Source: Xiheimicrobium sp052034585 (GTDB lineage: Bacteria; Myxococcota; Myxococcia; Myxococcales; Myxococcaceae). Taken from it: a DNA stretch of 64,000 bases. This document shows, one piece after another, positions 34,927 to 46,124 of the stretch (its first letter is position 1; every line of letters begins with the position of its first letter). The stretch spans positions 1-64,000 of the forward strand of contig JBPOIJ010000081.1 in assembly GCA_052034585.1 (NCBI GenBank), given 5' to 3'. The notes under the pieces are model-generated. The model made no database searches, had not been told where the DNA came from, and saw nothing but the letters and a program-made list of their open reading frames with translations. Made by a program: the position numbers and the translations under genes.

Positions 34927-36066
34927 CTACGGAGGCGAGATGCCGCGGCTCTGGTTGACCGTCACGCGCGCCTGCTTTGCTGAGATCACGTTGGCCGAGA
35001 CCGCGTCGAAGCCGTTCTGGAAGTAGCCCTGTGCCTGGCTCGCCGAGAGCAAGCTCGAGTTGTCGTAGGTGAACGTCTTCACCCCAGCGGGATGCAGCTG
35101 GTTCATCGTGATCGTCGCCACGTTCACCGTCGGGTCGAACTCGTACATGAAGAGCCGCGGATCGTTCCGTGCCAGCATCGGCGCCACCTGGCTCAGATCG
35201 GACGCGATGTTCACCAGGAAGTAGATGTCTTGCGCGTTGGTGAGCGGCGTCACGAAGGTCTGTACGTCACCGGGGTTCACCTCGATGAAGGCATAGTCCT
35301 CCGCGCCTGCGGCGTGGATCGCGGTCACCGTTCGCTGGAAGTCCTGCGGCCGCTTCACCGTGAGCTCGACCACCATCTTCCCGCGCAGCCAGGCGAGCAC
35401 GTCGTCGAGCCGCTGGAAGGTCTCGCTCGTCGATGGGAAGCGGTGGCAGGCCGTCACCTGCGCCGCGGTGCTCGTCTCGATCACCCGGCCGGTGCAGTCG
35501 AGCGACTCGTACGTCTGTATCGGGCTCGAGTGGGAGATCACCGGCACGTTGTCGGCGGTCACCCGCACGTCGATCTTCACGCCGTCGAAGTCGTTGGTGA
35601 ACGCGTTGGTGAGCGCCGCGTTGGAGTCGTAGGGCTTCGACACTGCGTCCCACAGTCCCCCGTGGGCGACCGCGAGCACGCGCTGACAGCTCGCCTGCGT
35701 CCAGCAGTTGCGGAGCGAGGTCTTCCACGTGCCGGCGTCGACGCTCCCGGCATCGAGTCGGCCCGCGTCGGCCGGTCCTCCGTCCCTCACTCCGGCGTCG
35801 TACCCAGCGTCCAGCACGCCCGCGTCGCTCACCGAGGCATCAGCGACCGCCGCGTCCGCAATCGAGGCATCGATCGAGGCGTCTGCCGTCGAAGCGTCGG
35901 CCGTCGAAGCGTCGGCCGTCGAAGCATCGGGGCCGGTGCCAGCGTCGTTGTTCCCAGCATCGAGGCGCGTGCCCGAGTCCTCGAGGCCGGCGTCGCTCGT
36001 GCCGACGTTCATCGTCCCGCAGGAGACGGCGAGCACCACCACCACGAGGCCCTTCACCTGACGCAT
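34927..36066 (-). CDS. Lipoprotein: Asp-Ala-Ser/Gly tether plus GDPD-like (TIM-barrel) domain
   Basis: A 379-residue lipoprotein with lipobox LAVSC (Cys16). Residues 20-110 are a DAG/DAS-rich tether, including tandem TADAS copies. The C-terminal domain resembles glycerophosphodiester phosphodiesterases: AHGGLWDA aligns with the HRG motif, then FDGVKIDVRVTADNVPVISH with the E-x-D...H motif. The Glu of E-x-D is Lys here (KID), and HRG is HGG, so metal binding and catalysis are doubtful. It may be a binding or degenerate phospholipase-like protein. No partner gene is obvious. Confidence 0.75.
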   Translation of the reverse strand: MRQVKGLVVVVLAVSCGTMNVGTSDAGLEDSGTRLDAGNNDAGTGPDASTADASTADASTADASIDASIADAAVADASVSDAGVLDAGYDAGVRDGGPADAGRLDAGSVDAGTWKTSLRNCWTQASCQRVLAVAHGGLWDAVSKPYDSNAALTNAFTNDFDGVKIDVRVTADNVPVISHSSPIQTYESLDCTGRVIETSTAAQVTACHRFPSTSETFQRLDDVLAWLRGKMVVELTVKRPQDFQRTVTAIHAAGAEDYAFIEVNPGDVQTFVTPLTNAQDIYFLVNIASDLSQVAPMLARNDPRLFMYEFDPTVNVATITMNQLHPAGVKTFTYDNSSLLSASQAQGYFQNGFDAVSANVISAKQARVTVNQSRGISPP

Positions 36067-36099
36067 GGAGCGCCTCCTACCAAACCGGTCGAGTCGAGG

Positions 36100-36636
36100 T
36101 CATGTCCGCCGCTTCGTCTTCCGGCCGGCGGCTGGGCTGCGTCGCTTCACCGTGCGCTTCGGCCGCGGAGCCTCCCGGACCTCCTCGAAGAGCACGCTCG
36201 CCTGCGCGTCGAGCCGGTGGGTGTCTCCGAGCTCGGCCAGATCTCCGAGGGAGAACGTGTAGGGCGTGTAGGCGACGAACGGCCGCTCACCCTTCACGTC
36301 GACGTACACCTTGAGCGCGGGGCCTTCGTAGTCGGGTGTCTTCACGTCGATGGTGTACGCCCACGCCGCGCCCTTCAGCACGCCATCGGCCGCGTCCTTC
36401 TGGAGCGCGCTCACCAGCTGCATCTCGAGCTCGTCGGCATCACCGAGGTGCGCCTCGATGGAGATCAGCGTCGGCGTGCCATCAGGCCCCGCCACCACCG
36501 CGAACGGCGTCAACGTCTCGGTGAGGCGCAACATGAACGCGCCAGCCTCGAGCGCCCGCTCGAGCAGTCTCAGCGACAACGACGACGTGGGCTCAGCGGC
36601 CTTGGAAGGTCGGCGCGCGCTTGTTCGAGAAGGCAT
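36100..36636 (-). CDS. Hypothetical protein, unknown
   Basis: A 178-residue soluble-looking protein with an Arg/Lys-rich C-terminus (PRPKRTVKRRSPAAGRKTKRR) and an alternating beta/alpha body (FMLRLTETLTPFAVVAG, ISIEAHLGDADELEMQLVSALQ, WAYTIDVKTPDYEGPALKVYV, FVAYTPYTFS). I recognise no family. The ATG at 36636 would overlap the end of the upstream enoyl-CoA hydratase gene by 44 bp; an in-frame ATG at 36534 would avoid this but drop part of the first helix. It is the last gene of the SDR-RidA-hydratase operon. Confidence 0.6.
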   Translation of the reverse strand: MPSRTSARRPSKAAEPTSSLSLRLLERALEAGAFMLRLTETLTPFAVVAGPDGTPTLISIEAHLGDADELEMQLVSALQKDAADGVLKGAAWAYTIDVKTPDYEGPALKVYVDVKGERPFVAYTPYTFSLGDLAELGDTHRLDAQASVLFEEVREAPRPKRTVKRRSPAAGRKTKRRT

Positions 36637-37390
36637 CGTAGGCCTCGCGGAAGTCCTGGGTCTGCATGCACACCGCCTGCGCGCGAGCTTCGTTGTCGAG
36701 CGCGGCGAACAGCTCCATGTGGAGCTCGGCGTTGAGGAGCTCCTTCGTCATTCCCAACGCGAAGGTGGGGCCCTTCGCGAGCCGGGTCGCGAGCACCATC
36801 GCCTCGGCGAGGCACTGCTCGTGCGGCACCACCTTGTTGAACAGGCCGTACTTCTGGGCGGTGACGGCGTCGATGGTGTCGCCGAGCATGAGCAGCTCGG
36901 TCGCGCGGGACAGGCCGACGACGCGTGGGAGCAGGTACGCCGCGCCCATGTCGGCGCCCGCCAGGCCCACCTTCACGAAGAGGAACGCGATCTTCGCCTT
37001 CTCGCTGGCGACCCGCAGGTCGGAGGCCAGCGCGATCACCGCGCCCGCGCCCGCCGCCGTGCCGTTGAGCGCCGCGACGATCGGCTTGCGCAACGCCCGC
37101 ATGTTCCGAATGAGGTCGCAGGTCATTCGGGTGAAGTCGACCAGGCCCGGCATGTCGCGCCCAAACAGCGGCTTGATGATGTCGTGCTGATCACCGCCCG
37201 AGCAGAACCCGCGCCCCTCGCCCGTGATCACCACCGCGCGCACCGAGGGCTCCTTCTCGAGCTCGAAGAAGAGATCGGTCAGCTCCCGGTACACCTGGAA
37301 GGTGAGCGAGTTGAGGGTGTCGGGCCGGGTGAACGTCACCAGCCCCACCGAGTCCTTCACCTCGAAACGAAACGACGTCGGTTGCTTCAT
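36593..37390 (-). CDS. Enoyl-CoA hydratase/isomerase-family protein
   Basis: A 265-residue crotonase-fold protein. The CoA and oxyanion motifs are VVITGEGRGFCSGGDQHDI (about residues 55-73) and KPIVAALNGTAAGAGAVIALASDLRVAS (about 103-130). The region KVGLAGADMGAAYLLPRVVG follows with acidic residues where the hydratase catalytic pair usually lies. It may hydrate enoyl-CoA or isomerise double bonds. It lies 3 bp after the RidA gene and 747 bp after the SDR start, suggesting a shared acyl-CoA catabolic operon. Confidence 0.9.
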   Translation of the reverse strand: MKQPTSFRFEVKDSVGLVTFTRPDTLNSLTFQVYRELTDLFFELEKEPSVRAVVITGEGRGFCSGGDQHDIIKPLFGRDMPGLVDFTRMTCDLIRNMRALRKPIVAALNGTAAGAGAVIALASDLRVASEKAKIAFLFVKVGLAGADMGAAYLLPRVVGLSRATELLMLGDTIDAVTAQKYGLFNKVVPHEQCLAEAMVLATRLAKGPTFALGMTKELLNAELHMELFAALDNEARAQAVCMQTQDFREAYDAFSNKRAPTFQGR

Positions 37391-37393
37391 CGG

Positions 37394-37801
37394 TCAGCGC
37401 TCCGGCAGCACGGCAGTGGCTTCGATCTCGACCTTCGCCCGGTCTTCCACCAGCGCGACGACCTGCACCAACGCCATCGCAGGGAAGTGGCGGCCGAGGT
37501 GCTTCTTCCAGGCAGCGCCGACGGCCTTGAGCGAGGCGAGGTATTCCTTCTTGTCGGTGACGTAGGCCGTCATTCGCACGATGTCTTCGGCCTGACCGCC
37601 GGCCGTCTTCACCACCGCCATCACGTTCGCGAGCGCCTGCTCGAACTGGGCTTCGAACGTCTCGGGGAAGCTCGGCGTCGCGGAGGTCGGATCCCAACCG
37701 ACGAGCCCGCCGGTGAAGAGCGTTCGGCCGCTCGCGACGATGCCGTTCGAGTAGCCCCTCGGTGGCGCCCAGCCGGGTGGTTGAATCACGGTGTGTGGCA
37801 T
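37394..37801 (-). CDS. RidA-family protein
   Basis: A 135-residue trimeric RidA/YjgF-type protein. Typical segments are YSNGIVASGRTLFTGGLVGWDP (N-terminal strand), VMAVVKTAGGQAEDIVRMTAYVTD, MALVQVVAL and KVEIEATAVLP. RidA proteins deaminate reactive enamine/imine intermediates, but many relatives in catabolic operons have other roles. The conserved arginine that stabilises the imine is Lys (AKVEIEAT) in this protein, so classic RidA deaminase activity is uncertain. Its ATG overlaps the stop of the SDR gene by one base. Confidence 0.88.
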   Translation of the reverse strand: MPHTVIQPPGWAPPRGYSNGIVASGRTLFTGGLVGWDPTSATPSFPETFEAQFEQALANVMAVVKTAGGQAEDIVRMTAYVTDKKEYLASLKAVGAAWKKHLGRHFPAMALVQVVALVEDRAKVEIEATAVLPER

Positions 37802-38547
37802 CAGACGGTCTCCCCAGCGTCGATCGCGTAGTCCGCTCCGGTCACCGCGGCGGCGGCGGGCGAGCTCGCGAGGAAGTGCACCAGCTCGGCGACTTCACCC
37901 GGCTTGATCGCCCGGCCCATCGGGTTCATCGCCTCGATGGTGGCGCGCGCGTCGTCGCTCGAACGCCCGGTCGTCTTCACGATCTTGTCGACCGTCGCCG
38001 TCATCATGTCGGTGTCGGTCCACCCGGGAGAGACTGCGTTCACCGTCACCTGCTTGCTCGCCAGCTCGACCGCCAACGATCGCGTCAGCCCGAGCAGCGC
38101 GTGCTTCGACGCGCAGTAGGCAGAGGTGTACTTGAAGCCCTTTCGCGCGGCGGTGCTGCACACGTTGATCACCCGGCCCTTCGCCGCGATCAACGCGGGC
38201 AACAGCTCGCGGGTCAGCACGAAGGGGGCCGTCACGTTGATCGTCTGAATGCGGAGGAAGTCGTCGTTCGAGGTCTTCGCCAGCGGCGCGGACAGGGCGA
38301 TGCCGGCGTTGTTCACCAGCGCGTCGAGCGTGGCCGTCGAAGAGAAGATCGTCTTCGCGGCCTGGCTCACCGAGTCGATCGAGCTCGCGTCGAAGGGCAC
38401 GAAGCGCGCGTCACCCTTCGCCTTCAGCTTCGAGACGGCCTGCTCGTCGCGCGCCAGGCAGAAGACGGTCCACCGTTCGGTGAGGAAACGCTCGGCGATG
38501 GCGAGGCCGATCCCGCGCGCGGCTCCGGTGATGGCGACGGTCTTCAC
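37801..38547 (-). CDS. Short-chain dehydrogenase/reductase (SDR)
   Basis: A 248-residue classical SDR that starts at a GTG (VKTVAITGAARGIGLAI), with GGGAGAGG-like ribosome-binding sequence a few bases before it. NAD(P) binding is TGAARGIG, the NNAG motif is ALVNNAGIALS, and the catalytic Tyr-x3-Lys is SAYCASKHALLG, preceded by the Ser of INVCSTAARKG. The C-terminal SPGWTDTDM also fits. An ATG 13 codons upstream is in frame but was not chosen. It heads an operon with RidA and enoyl-CoA hydratase genes, so an acyl-CoA or keto-acid substrate is plausible. Confidence 0.92.
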   Translation of the reverse strand: MKTVAITGAARGIGLAIAERFLTERWTVFCLARDEQAVSKLKAKGDARFVPFDASSIDSVSQAAKTIFSSTATLDALVNNAGIALSAPLAKTSNDDFLRIQTINVTAPFVLTRELLPALIAAKGRVINVCSTAARKGFKYTSAYCASKHALLGLTRSLAVELASKQVTVNAVSPGWTDTDMMTATVDKIVKTTGRSSDDARATIEAMNPMGRAIKPGEVAELVHFLASSPAAAAVTGADYAIDAGETV

Positions 38548-38726
38548 GAAGGCCTCTCCCGAACGAAGGGAGCCGCCGTCTAGCACCGTCCTGCCGCTGC
38601 ATCACTCCTCGACTTGCCAGGCCTCGACGAGTTGGGCGCGCCGATCGTCCTCGTCGGGCCGGAAAAGTGGCGCGTGAAAAGTGCTGGGGCTTGTCGTTGG
38701 GCCACAGGCCCGTGTATCGCCCCGAC

Positions 38727-39920
38727 ATGCGTTCTCTCGTCGGCGTTCTCTGCCTCGCGACCCTCGGGTGCGGCCCGCTCACTCCCGTCGTGAAGGACGC
38801 GGGGACGGGAGGCGGCACCAGCGGTGGGCTCGGAGGCGGCTTCGGGTCGGCTGGCGGAACGGCAGGGGGCGTGGGCGGTGGCAGCTCGGCAGGCGGCTCC
38901 ACGGGCGGAGGCAGCGCGGGCGGGCAGGGCGGCGGATCGGCGGGAGGAATGGCGGGCGGAGCGAGTGGTGGCGCACCTGGCCTGTTCATCTGGTCGAACC
39001 TCGTCGCCATGCCAGCGCCCTCGAGCTTCGCCGTCGCGATCGCGGTCGCCGGGCGAGCGAACGAGGTGTTCGTCGGCTTCGACAACGGCAAGCTCTACCG
39101 ATCGACCGGCACCGCGTTCCAGGAGATCGTCGGCGCCAACCTCTCGGGCCTGAGGGACATCTACGTCTCGCCCACCGGCAAGGTCTTCCTCGTGTCGTAC
39201 GGGAGGACGGCGGCGCACTGCCTGGCGGCCGACTGCTCCATCGGCACCAACTTCACCGTCGTCAACAGCGCCGCCGGCACCGGCACCGAGACCTTCACCG
39301 CGCTGTGCGGCTCGGGTGAGCGCGTCTTCGCCGTCGGCGTGCGAGACACGAACAGCGTCGGGCTCCTCTACGAGTTCGACGGCGTCAGCTCGTGGACGAA
39401 GGTGTCGAACAACCTCGGCATCGCCCGCGCCCAGCAGTGCCAGGTCGGCCCAGCCGGAGAGGTCTTCGTGGTCGGCGATCTCGGCGTCACTCGCTACGAT
39501 CAGGGCGCCACCACGCCCGAGCCCGTCGACACCACCGGCCAGCCCCAGGCCACCTGGACCTCGATCACCCTCGCGATCGAGAACGGCACCATCGTCGAGG
39601 GCTTCATCGGCGGCAGCGGGGGCGGCTCCCGTTACGCCCGGCGAAACAACGCCAACGCCACGTGGGCGTCGCTGCCGCCAGTCACCACCGGGCCGTCGAT
39701 CAGCGCCATCGCCTCGCTGAGCACCACCGAGTTCCTCGCCGCAGGAATGGGAACGCCCAAGTTCACGAGCTGGAACGGCTCGGCCTTCGTGGCCGCGACG
39801 CCCGCCCCTCCCAACACCATCGGCTCGGTGCGCGACATCGCCGTCATCAGCGCTCGCGAGGTCTTCCTCGTCGGCTCCGACGGGCAGGGCTCGTACACGA
39901 TCATTCGCGGTCGAAGGTGA
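38727..39920 (+). CDS. Gly/Ser-tethered surface lipoprotein, paralogue 1 of 2
   Basis: A 397-residue lipoprotein with leader MRSLVGVLCLATLGC (lipobox TLGC, Cys15). Residues 22-85 are a Gly/Ser/Ala tether. The C-terminal domain of about 300 residues has propeller-like repeats (PSSFAVAIAVAGRANEVFVGF, LSGLRDIYVSPTGKVFLVSYG, QCQVGPAGEVFVVGDLGVTRYD, STTEFLAAGMGTPKFTSWNG) and ends VFLVGSDGQGSYTIIRGRR. It closely resembles the adjacent gene at 39971-41179, arguing for tandem duplication. A beta-propeller, possibly a binding scaffold, is inferred. Confidence 0.8.
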   Translation: MRSLVGVLCLATLGCGPLTPVVKDAGTGGGTSGGLGGGFGSAGGTAGGVGGGSSAGGSTGGGSAGGQGGGSAGGMAGGASGGAPGLFIWSNLVAMPAPSSFAVAIAVAGRANEVFVGFDNGKLYRSTGTAFQEIVGANLSGLRDIYVSPTGKVFLVSYGRTAAHCLAADCSIGTNFTVVNSAAGTGTETFTALCGSGERVFAVGVRDTNSVGLLYEFDGVSSWTKVSNNLGIARAQQCQVGPAGEVFVVGDLGVTRYDQGATTPEPVDTTGQPQATWTSITLAIENGTIVEGFIGGSGGGSRYARRNNANATWASLPPVTTGPSISAIASLSTTEFLAAGMGTPKFTSWNGSAFVAATPAPPNTIGSVRDIAVISAREVFLVGSDGQGSYTIIRGRR

Positions 39921-39970
39921 CCGCGCCGGGTCTTCGTCCTTCGTTGCGCGACGTGGTAGGCGCCATCTCC

Positions 39971-41179
39971 ATGAAGCGTGTCCTCCTCGTGTCCCTCGCT
40001 GCCCTCGCCGGCTGCGGTCCCATCACGCCCATCAAGTCCGACGGCGGAGCTGGTGGGCCGGGCGGTGGCTCGGCTGGCGGGTTCGTCTTGGCTGGTGGGC
40101 AGACCGGCGGAGGGTCGACGACGGGCGGCGGCTCCAGCGGCGGGAGCGTGAGCGGTGGGTCGGCGGCGGGTGGCTCGAGCGGGGGCAGCACGGCAGGCGG
40201 CAGCGTCGGCGGCGGTTCGGCCGGTGGTGGCTTGGGCCCCTTCACCTGGACCTCGGTCTCGGCGCTCCCTGCACCCAGCACGGGTGTGACGGCACGGGCG
40301 GTGACCGCTCGACCCGGAGAGGCCTATCTCGCGATCGGCTCGTCGCTCTACCGCTCGACTGGCGCCGCCTTCGACGAGATCGCCGGCTTCGCCCTGAGCG
40401 GCATGAACGACATCTGGGTCACACCGATGGGGAAGGTGTTCGCGGTCTCGAACAGCCCCAGCTCGCGCATCTGCACCGCGACCGACTGCTCGATGGGGTC
40501 GAACTTCGTCATGCAGCTGACGGGAGAGACCTTCGACTACTTCGACGGCCTCTGCGGCGCGGGCGAGTCGGTGTTCGCCATCGGCAACGGCAACAACAGC
40601 CAGGCGATCCTCTTCGAGTTCAACGGCACCGGGTGGACGAAGGTGAGCAACGATCTCGGGTTCCGTGGAGCGAAGAAGTGCGTCGTCGACCCAGCCGGCG
40701 GCGTCTTCGTGCTCGGGCCCACCTTCGTCGTGCGCTACGAGGGGGGTGGCTTCTCGCAAGAAAACGTCGCGCTCAACGGCCAGCTCCCGGCGGAGTGGCT
40801 CGACCTGGCCTTCAGCTTCGGCGCGGGCGGCGATGGAATGCTCGTGGGCCGCAACGACCCCAACCAGTCCACCTCGAGCTATCGCTTCGCCCGACGCAAC
40901 ACGGGCGGAGGCGCGTGGACGGTGCTGCCGAGCCCGATGATGGGCACGCTCCTCAACTCGGTGGCGAACATCGGCGTCGGGGAGTTCATCGCCGCCGGCA
41001 ACCCCGGAGGCACCGCGCCCCGCTTCATGCAGTGGAACGGCACGATGTGGGTGGCCTCGACGAACCAGCCTCCGAGCTCGCTGCTCACGGTGAGCGACGC
41101 GGCCTCGGCCTCGGATCGCGAGGTCTACCTCGTCGGCTCAGGCGGCAGTGGCTACGTGGTGATTCGCGGCCGACGCTGA
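39971..41179 (+). CDS. Gly/Ser-tethered surface lipoprotein, paralogue 2 of 2
   Basis: A 402-residue paralogue of the preceding gene, with leader MKRVLLVSLAALAGC (lipobox LAGC). It shares the tether, the propeller-like domain and the ending (VYLVGSGGSGYVVIRGRR against VFLVGSDGQGSYTIIRGRR). The most alike segments are LYRSTG..F.EI, CTATDCSMGSNF against CLAADCSIGTNF, and YLVGS. It starts 50 bp after the first copy's stop. The function is unknown. Confidence 0.8.
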   Translation: MKRVLLVSLAALAGCGPITPIKSDGGAGGPGGGSAGGFVLAGGQTGGGSTTGGGSSGGSVSGGSAAGGSSGGSTAGGSVGGGSAGGGLGPFTWTSVSALPAPSTGVTARAVTARPGEAYLAIGSSLYRSTGAAFDEIAGFALSGMNDIWVTPMGKVFAVSNSPSSRICTATDCSMGSNFVMQLTGETFDYFDGLCGAGESVFAIGNGNNSQAILFEFNGTGWTKVSNDLGFRGAKKCVVDPAGGVFVLGPTFVVRYEGGGFSQENVALNGQLPAEWLDLAFSFGAGGDGMLVGRNDPNQSTSSYRFARRNTGGGAWTVLPSPMMGTLLNSVANIGVGEFIAAGNPGGTAPRFMQWNGTMWVASTNQPPSSLLTVSDAASASDREVYLVGSGGSGYVVIRGRR

Positions 41180-41228
41180 GCTCGCTGCAACGTTGACCAG
41201 AGGCGCGCACCGTTGTTACGCGCCGTTC

Positions 41229-42416
41229 ATGGCCCGCGCCCCAATCACCGACCTCTATCGAATCGACGATCTCCTCTCGGCGGAGGATCGCGCGATTCGC
41301 GACACGGTCGCTCGCTTCGTCGATCAGGAATACCTGCCGATCGTCGGCAAGCACTTCCGCAACCACTCCTTCCCGACCCAGGTGATCCCCAAGCTCGCCG
41401 ACATGGGCGTCTTCGGAGCCACCTTGAAGGGCTACGGCTGCGCGGGCCTGTCGAACGTGGCGTACGGGCTCATCCTCCAGGAACTCGAGCGCGGTGACTC
41501 GGGCCTGCGGAGCTTCGCCTCGGTGCAGTCGTCGCTCTGCATGTTCCCGATCTGGTCCTTCGGCACCGACGAGCAGAAGGAGCGCTTCCTGCCCGGCATG
41601 GCGGCGGGGAAGATCGTCGGCTGCTTCGGCCTCACCGAGCCCGACTTCGGCTCCGACCCCGGTGGAATGCGGACACGCGCGGTGAAGCAGGGCGATCACT
41701 ACGTGCTCAACGGCTCGAAGATGTGGATCACCAACGGCACCATCGCCGACGTCGCGGTCGTCTGGGCGAAGGTCGATCAAGGTGGGGCCGAGTCGATCCG
41801 CGGCTTCCTCGTCGAGAAGGGCATGCCCGGCTTCGTGGCGAAGGAGATCGAAGGCAAGTTCTCGCTGCGCGCGTCGTTCACCGCCGAGCTCTCGTTCTCC
41901 GACGTGAAGGTGCCCGCGAAGAACCTGCTGCCTGGCGTGCAGGGCCTGCGTGGCCCGCTCTCGTGCCTCAACAAGGCGCGCATGGGCATCGCGTTCGCAG
42001 CGATGGGCGCGGCCGTCGCCTGCTTCGAAGGGGCACGGGAGTACGCGCTGAGCCGGGTGCAGTTCAACAAGCCGATCGCCGCGTTCCAGCTCACCCAGGA
42101 AAAGCTCGCCGACATGCTGCAGGAGATCGTGAAGGGCCAGCTCCTCGCCTTGCGGCTCGCCCAGCTGGCGGACTCCGGCCAGAAGGTGCTCCCCGAGCAG
42201 GTGTCGCTCTGCAAGCGCAACAACGTGAAGGTGGCGCTCGAGATCGCCCGCGTCGCGCGCGGCATCTACGGCGCGAACGGCATCACCGACGAGTACCCGC
42301 CGGTGCGGCACATGCTGAACCTCGAGAGCGTGTACACCTACGAGGGCACCCACGAGGTGCACACGCTGATCCTCGGGAAGGCGATCACCGGCATCGACGC
42401 GTTCGGCGCGAGCTGA
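41229..42416 (+). CDS. gcdH: Glutaryl-CoA dehydrogenase-type acyl-CoA dehydrogenase
   Basis: A 395-residue flavoprotein. It has VGCFGLTEPDFGSDPGGMRTRA, KMWITNGTIADVAVVWAK, GFVAKEIEGKFSLRASFTAELSF and YEGTHEVHTLILGKAITGIDAF, of which the last contains the catalytic Glu372. The C-terminal helices ARVARGIYGANGITDEYPPVRHMLNLESV closely match glutaryl-CoA dehydrogenases, which convert glutaryl-CoA to crotonyl-CoA in lysine, tryptophan and aromatic catabolism. The assignment rests on these family-specific segments. The gene stands alone and converges on mfd. Confidence 0.88.
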   Translation: MARAPITDLYRIDDLLSAEDRAIRDTVARFVDQEYLPIVGKHFRNHSFPTQVIPKLADMGVFGATLKGYGCAGLSNVAYGLILQELERGDSGLRSFASVQSSLCMFPIWSFGTDEQKERFLPGMAAGKIVGCFGLTEPDFGSDPGGMRTRAVKQGDHYVLNGSKMWITNGTIADVAVVWAKVDQGGAESIRGFLVEKGMPGFVAKEIEGKFSLRASFTAELSFSDVKVPAKNLLPGVQGLRGPLSCLNKARMGIAFAAMGAAVACFEGAREYALSRVQFNKPIAAFQLTQEKLADMLQEIVKGQLLALRLAQLADSGQKVLPEQVSLCKRNNVKVALEIARVARGIYGANGITDEYPPVRHMLNLESVYTYEGTHEVHTLILGKAITGIDAFGAS

Positions 42417-42446
42417 TCGGTCCCAACGCCGATTGAGCCGGTCGCT

Positions 42447-45974
<3,528 letters not shown>

Positions 45975-46124
45975 GGCGCACGGGTACGGCCCGCTTCGCT
46001 CAGCGTCAACCAGAAGCGAACGGTGCTGGCCTGCTTCGTGCGGCTCGTCCGGTGACGGGCCTTCGTCTCGAGCTCAGTCGATTCGAGGCGCGCGTTCGGC
46101 GGTTGGCGCCGAGCGGAACGACGC

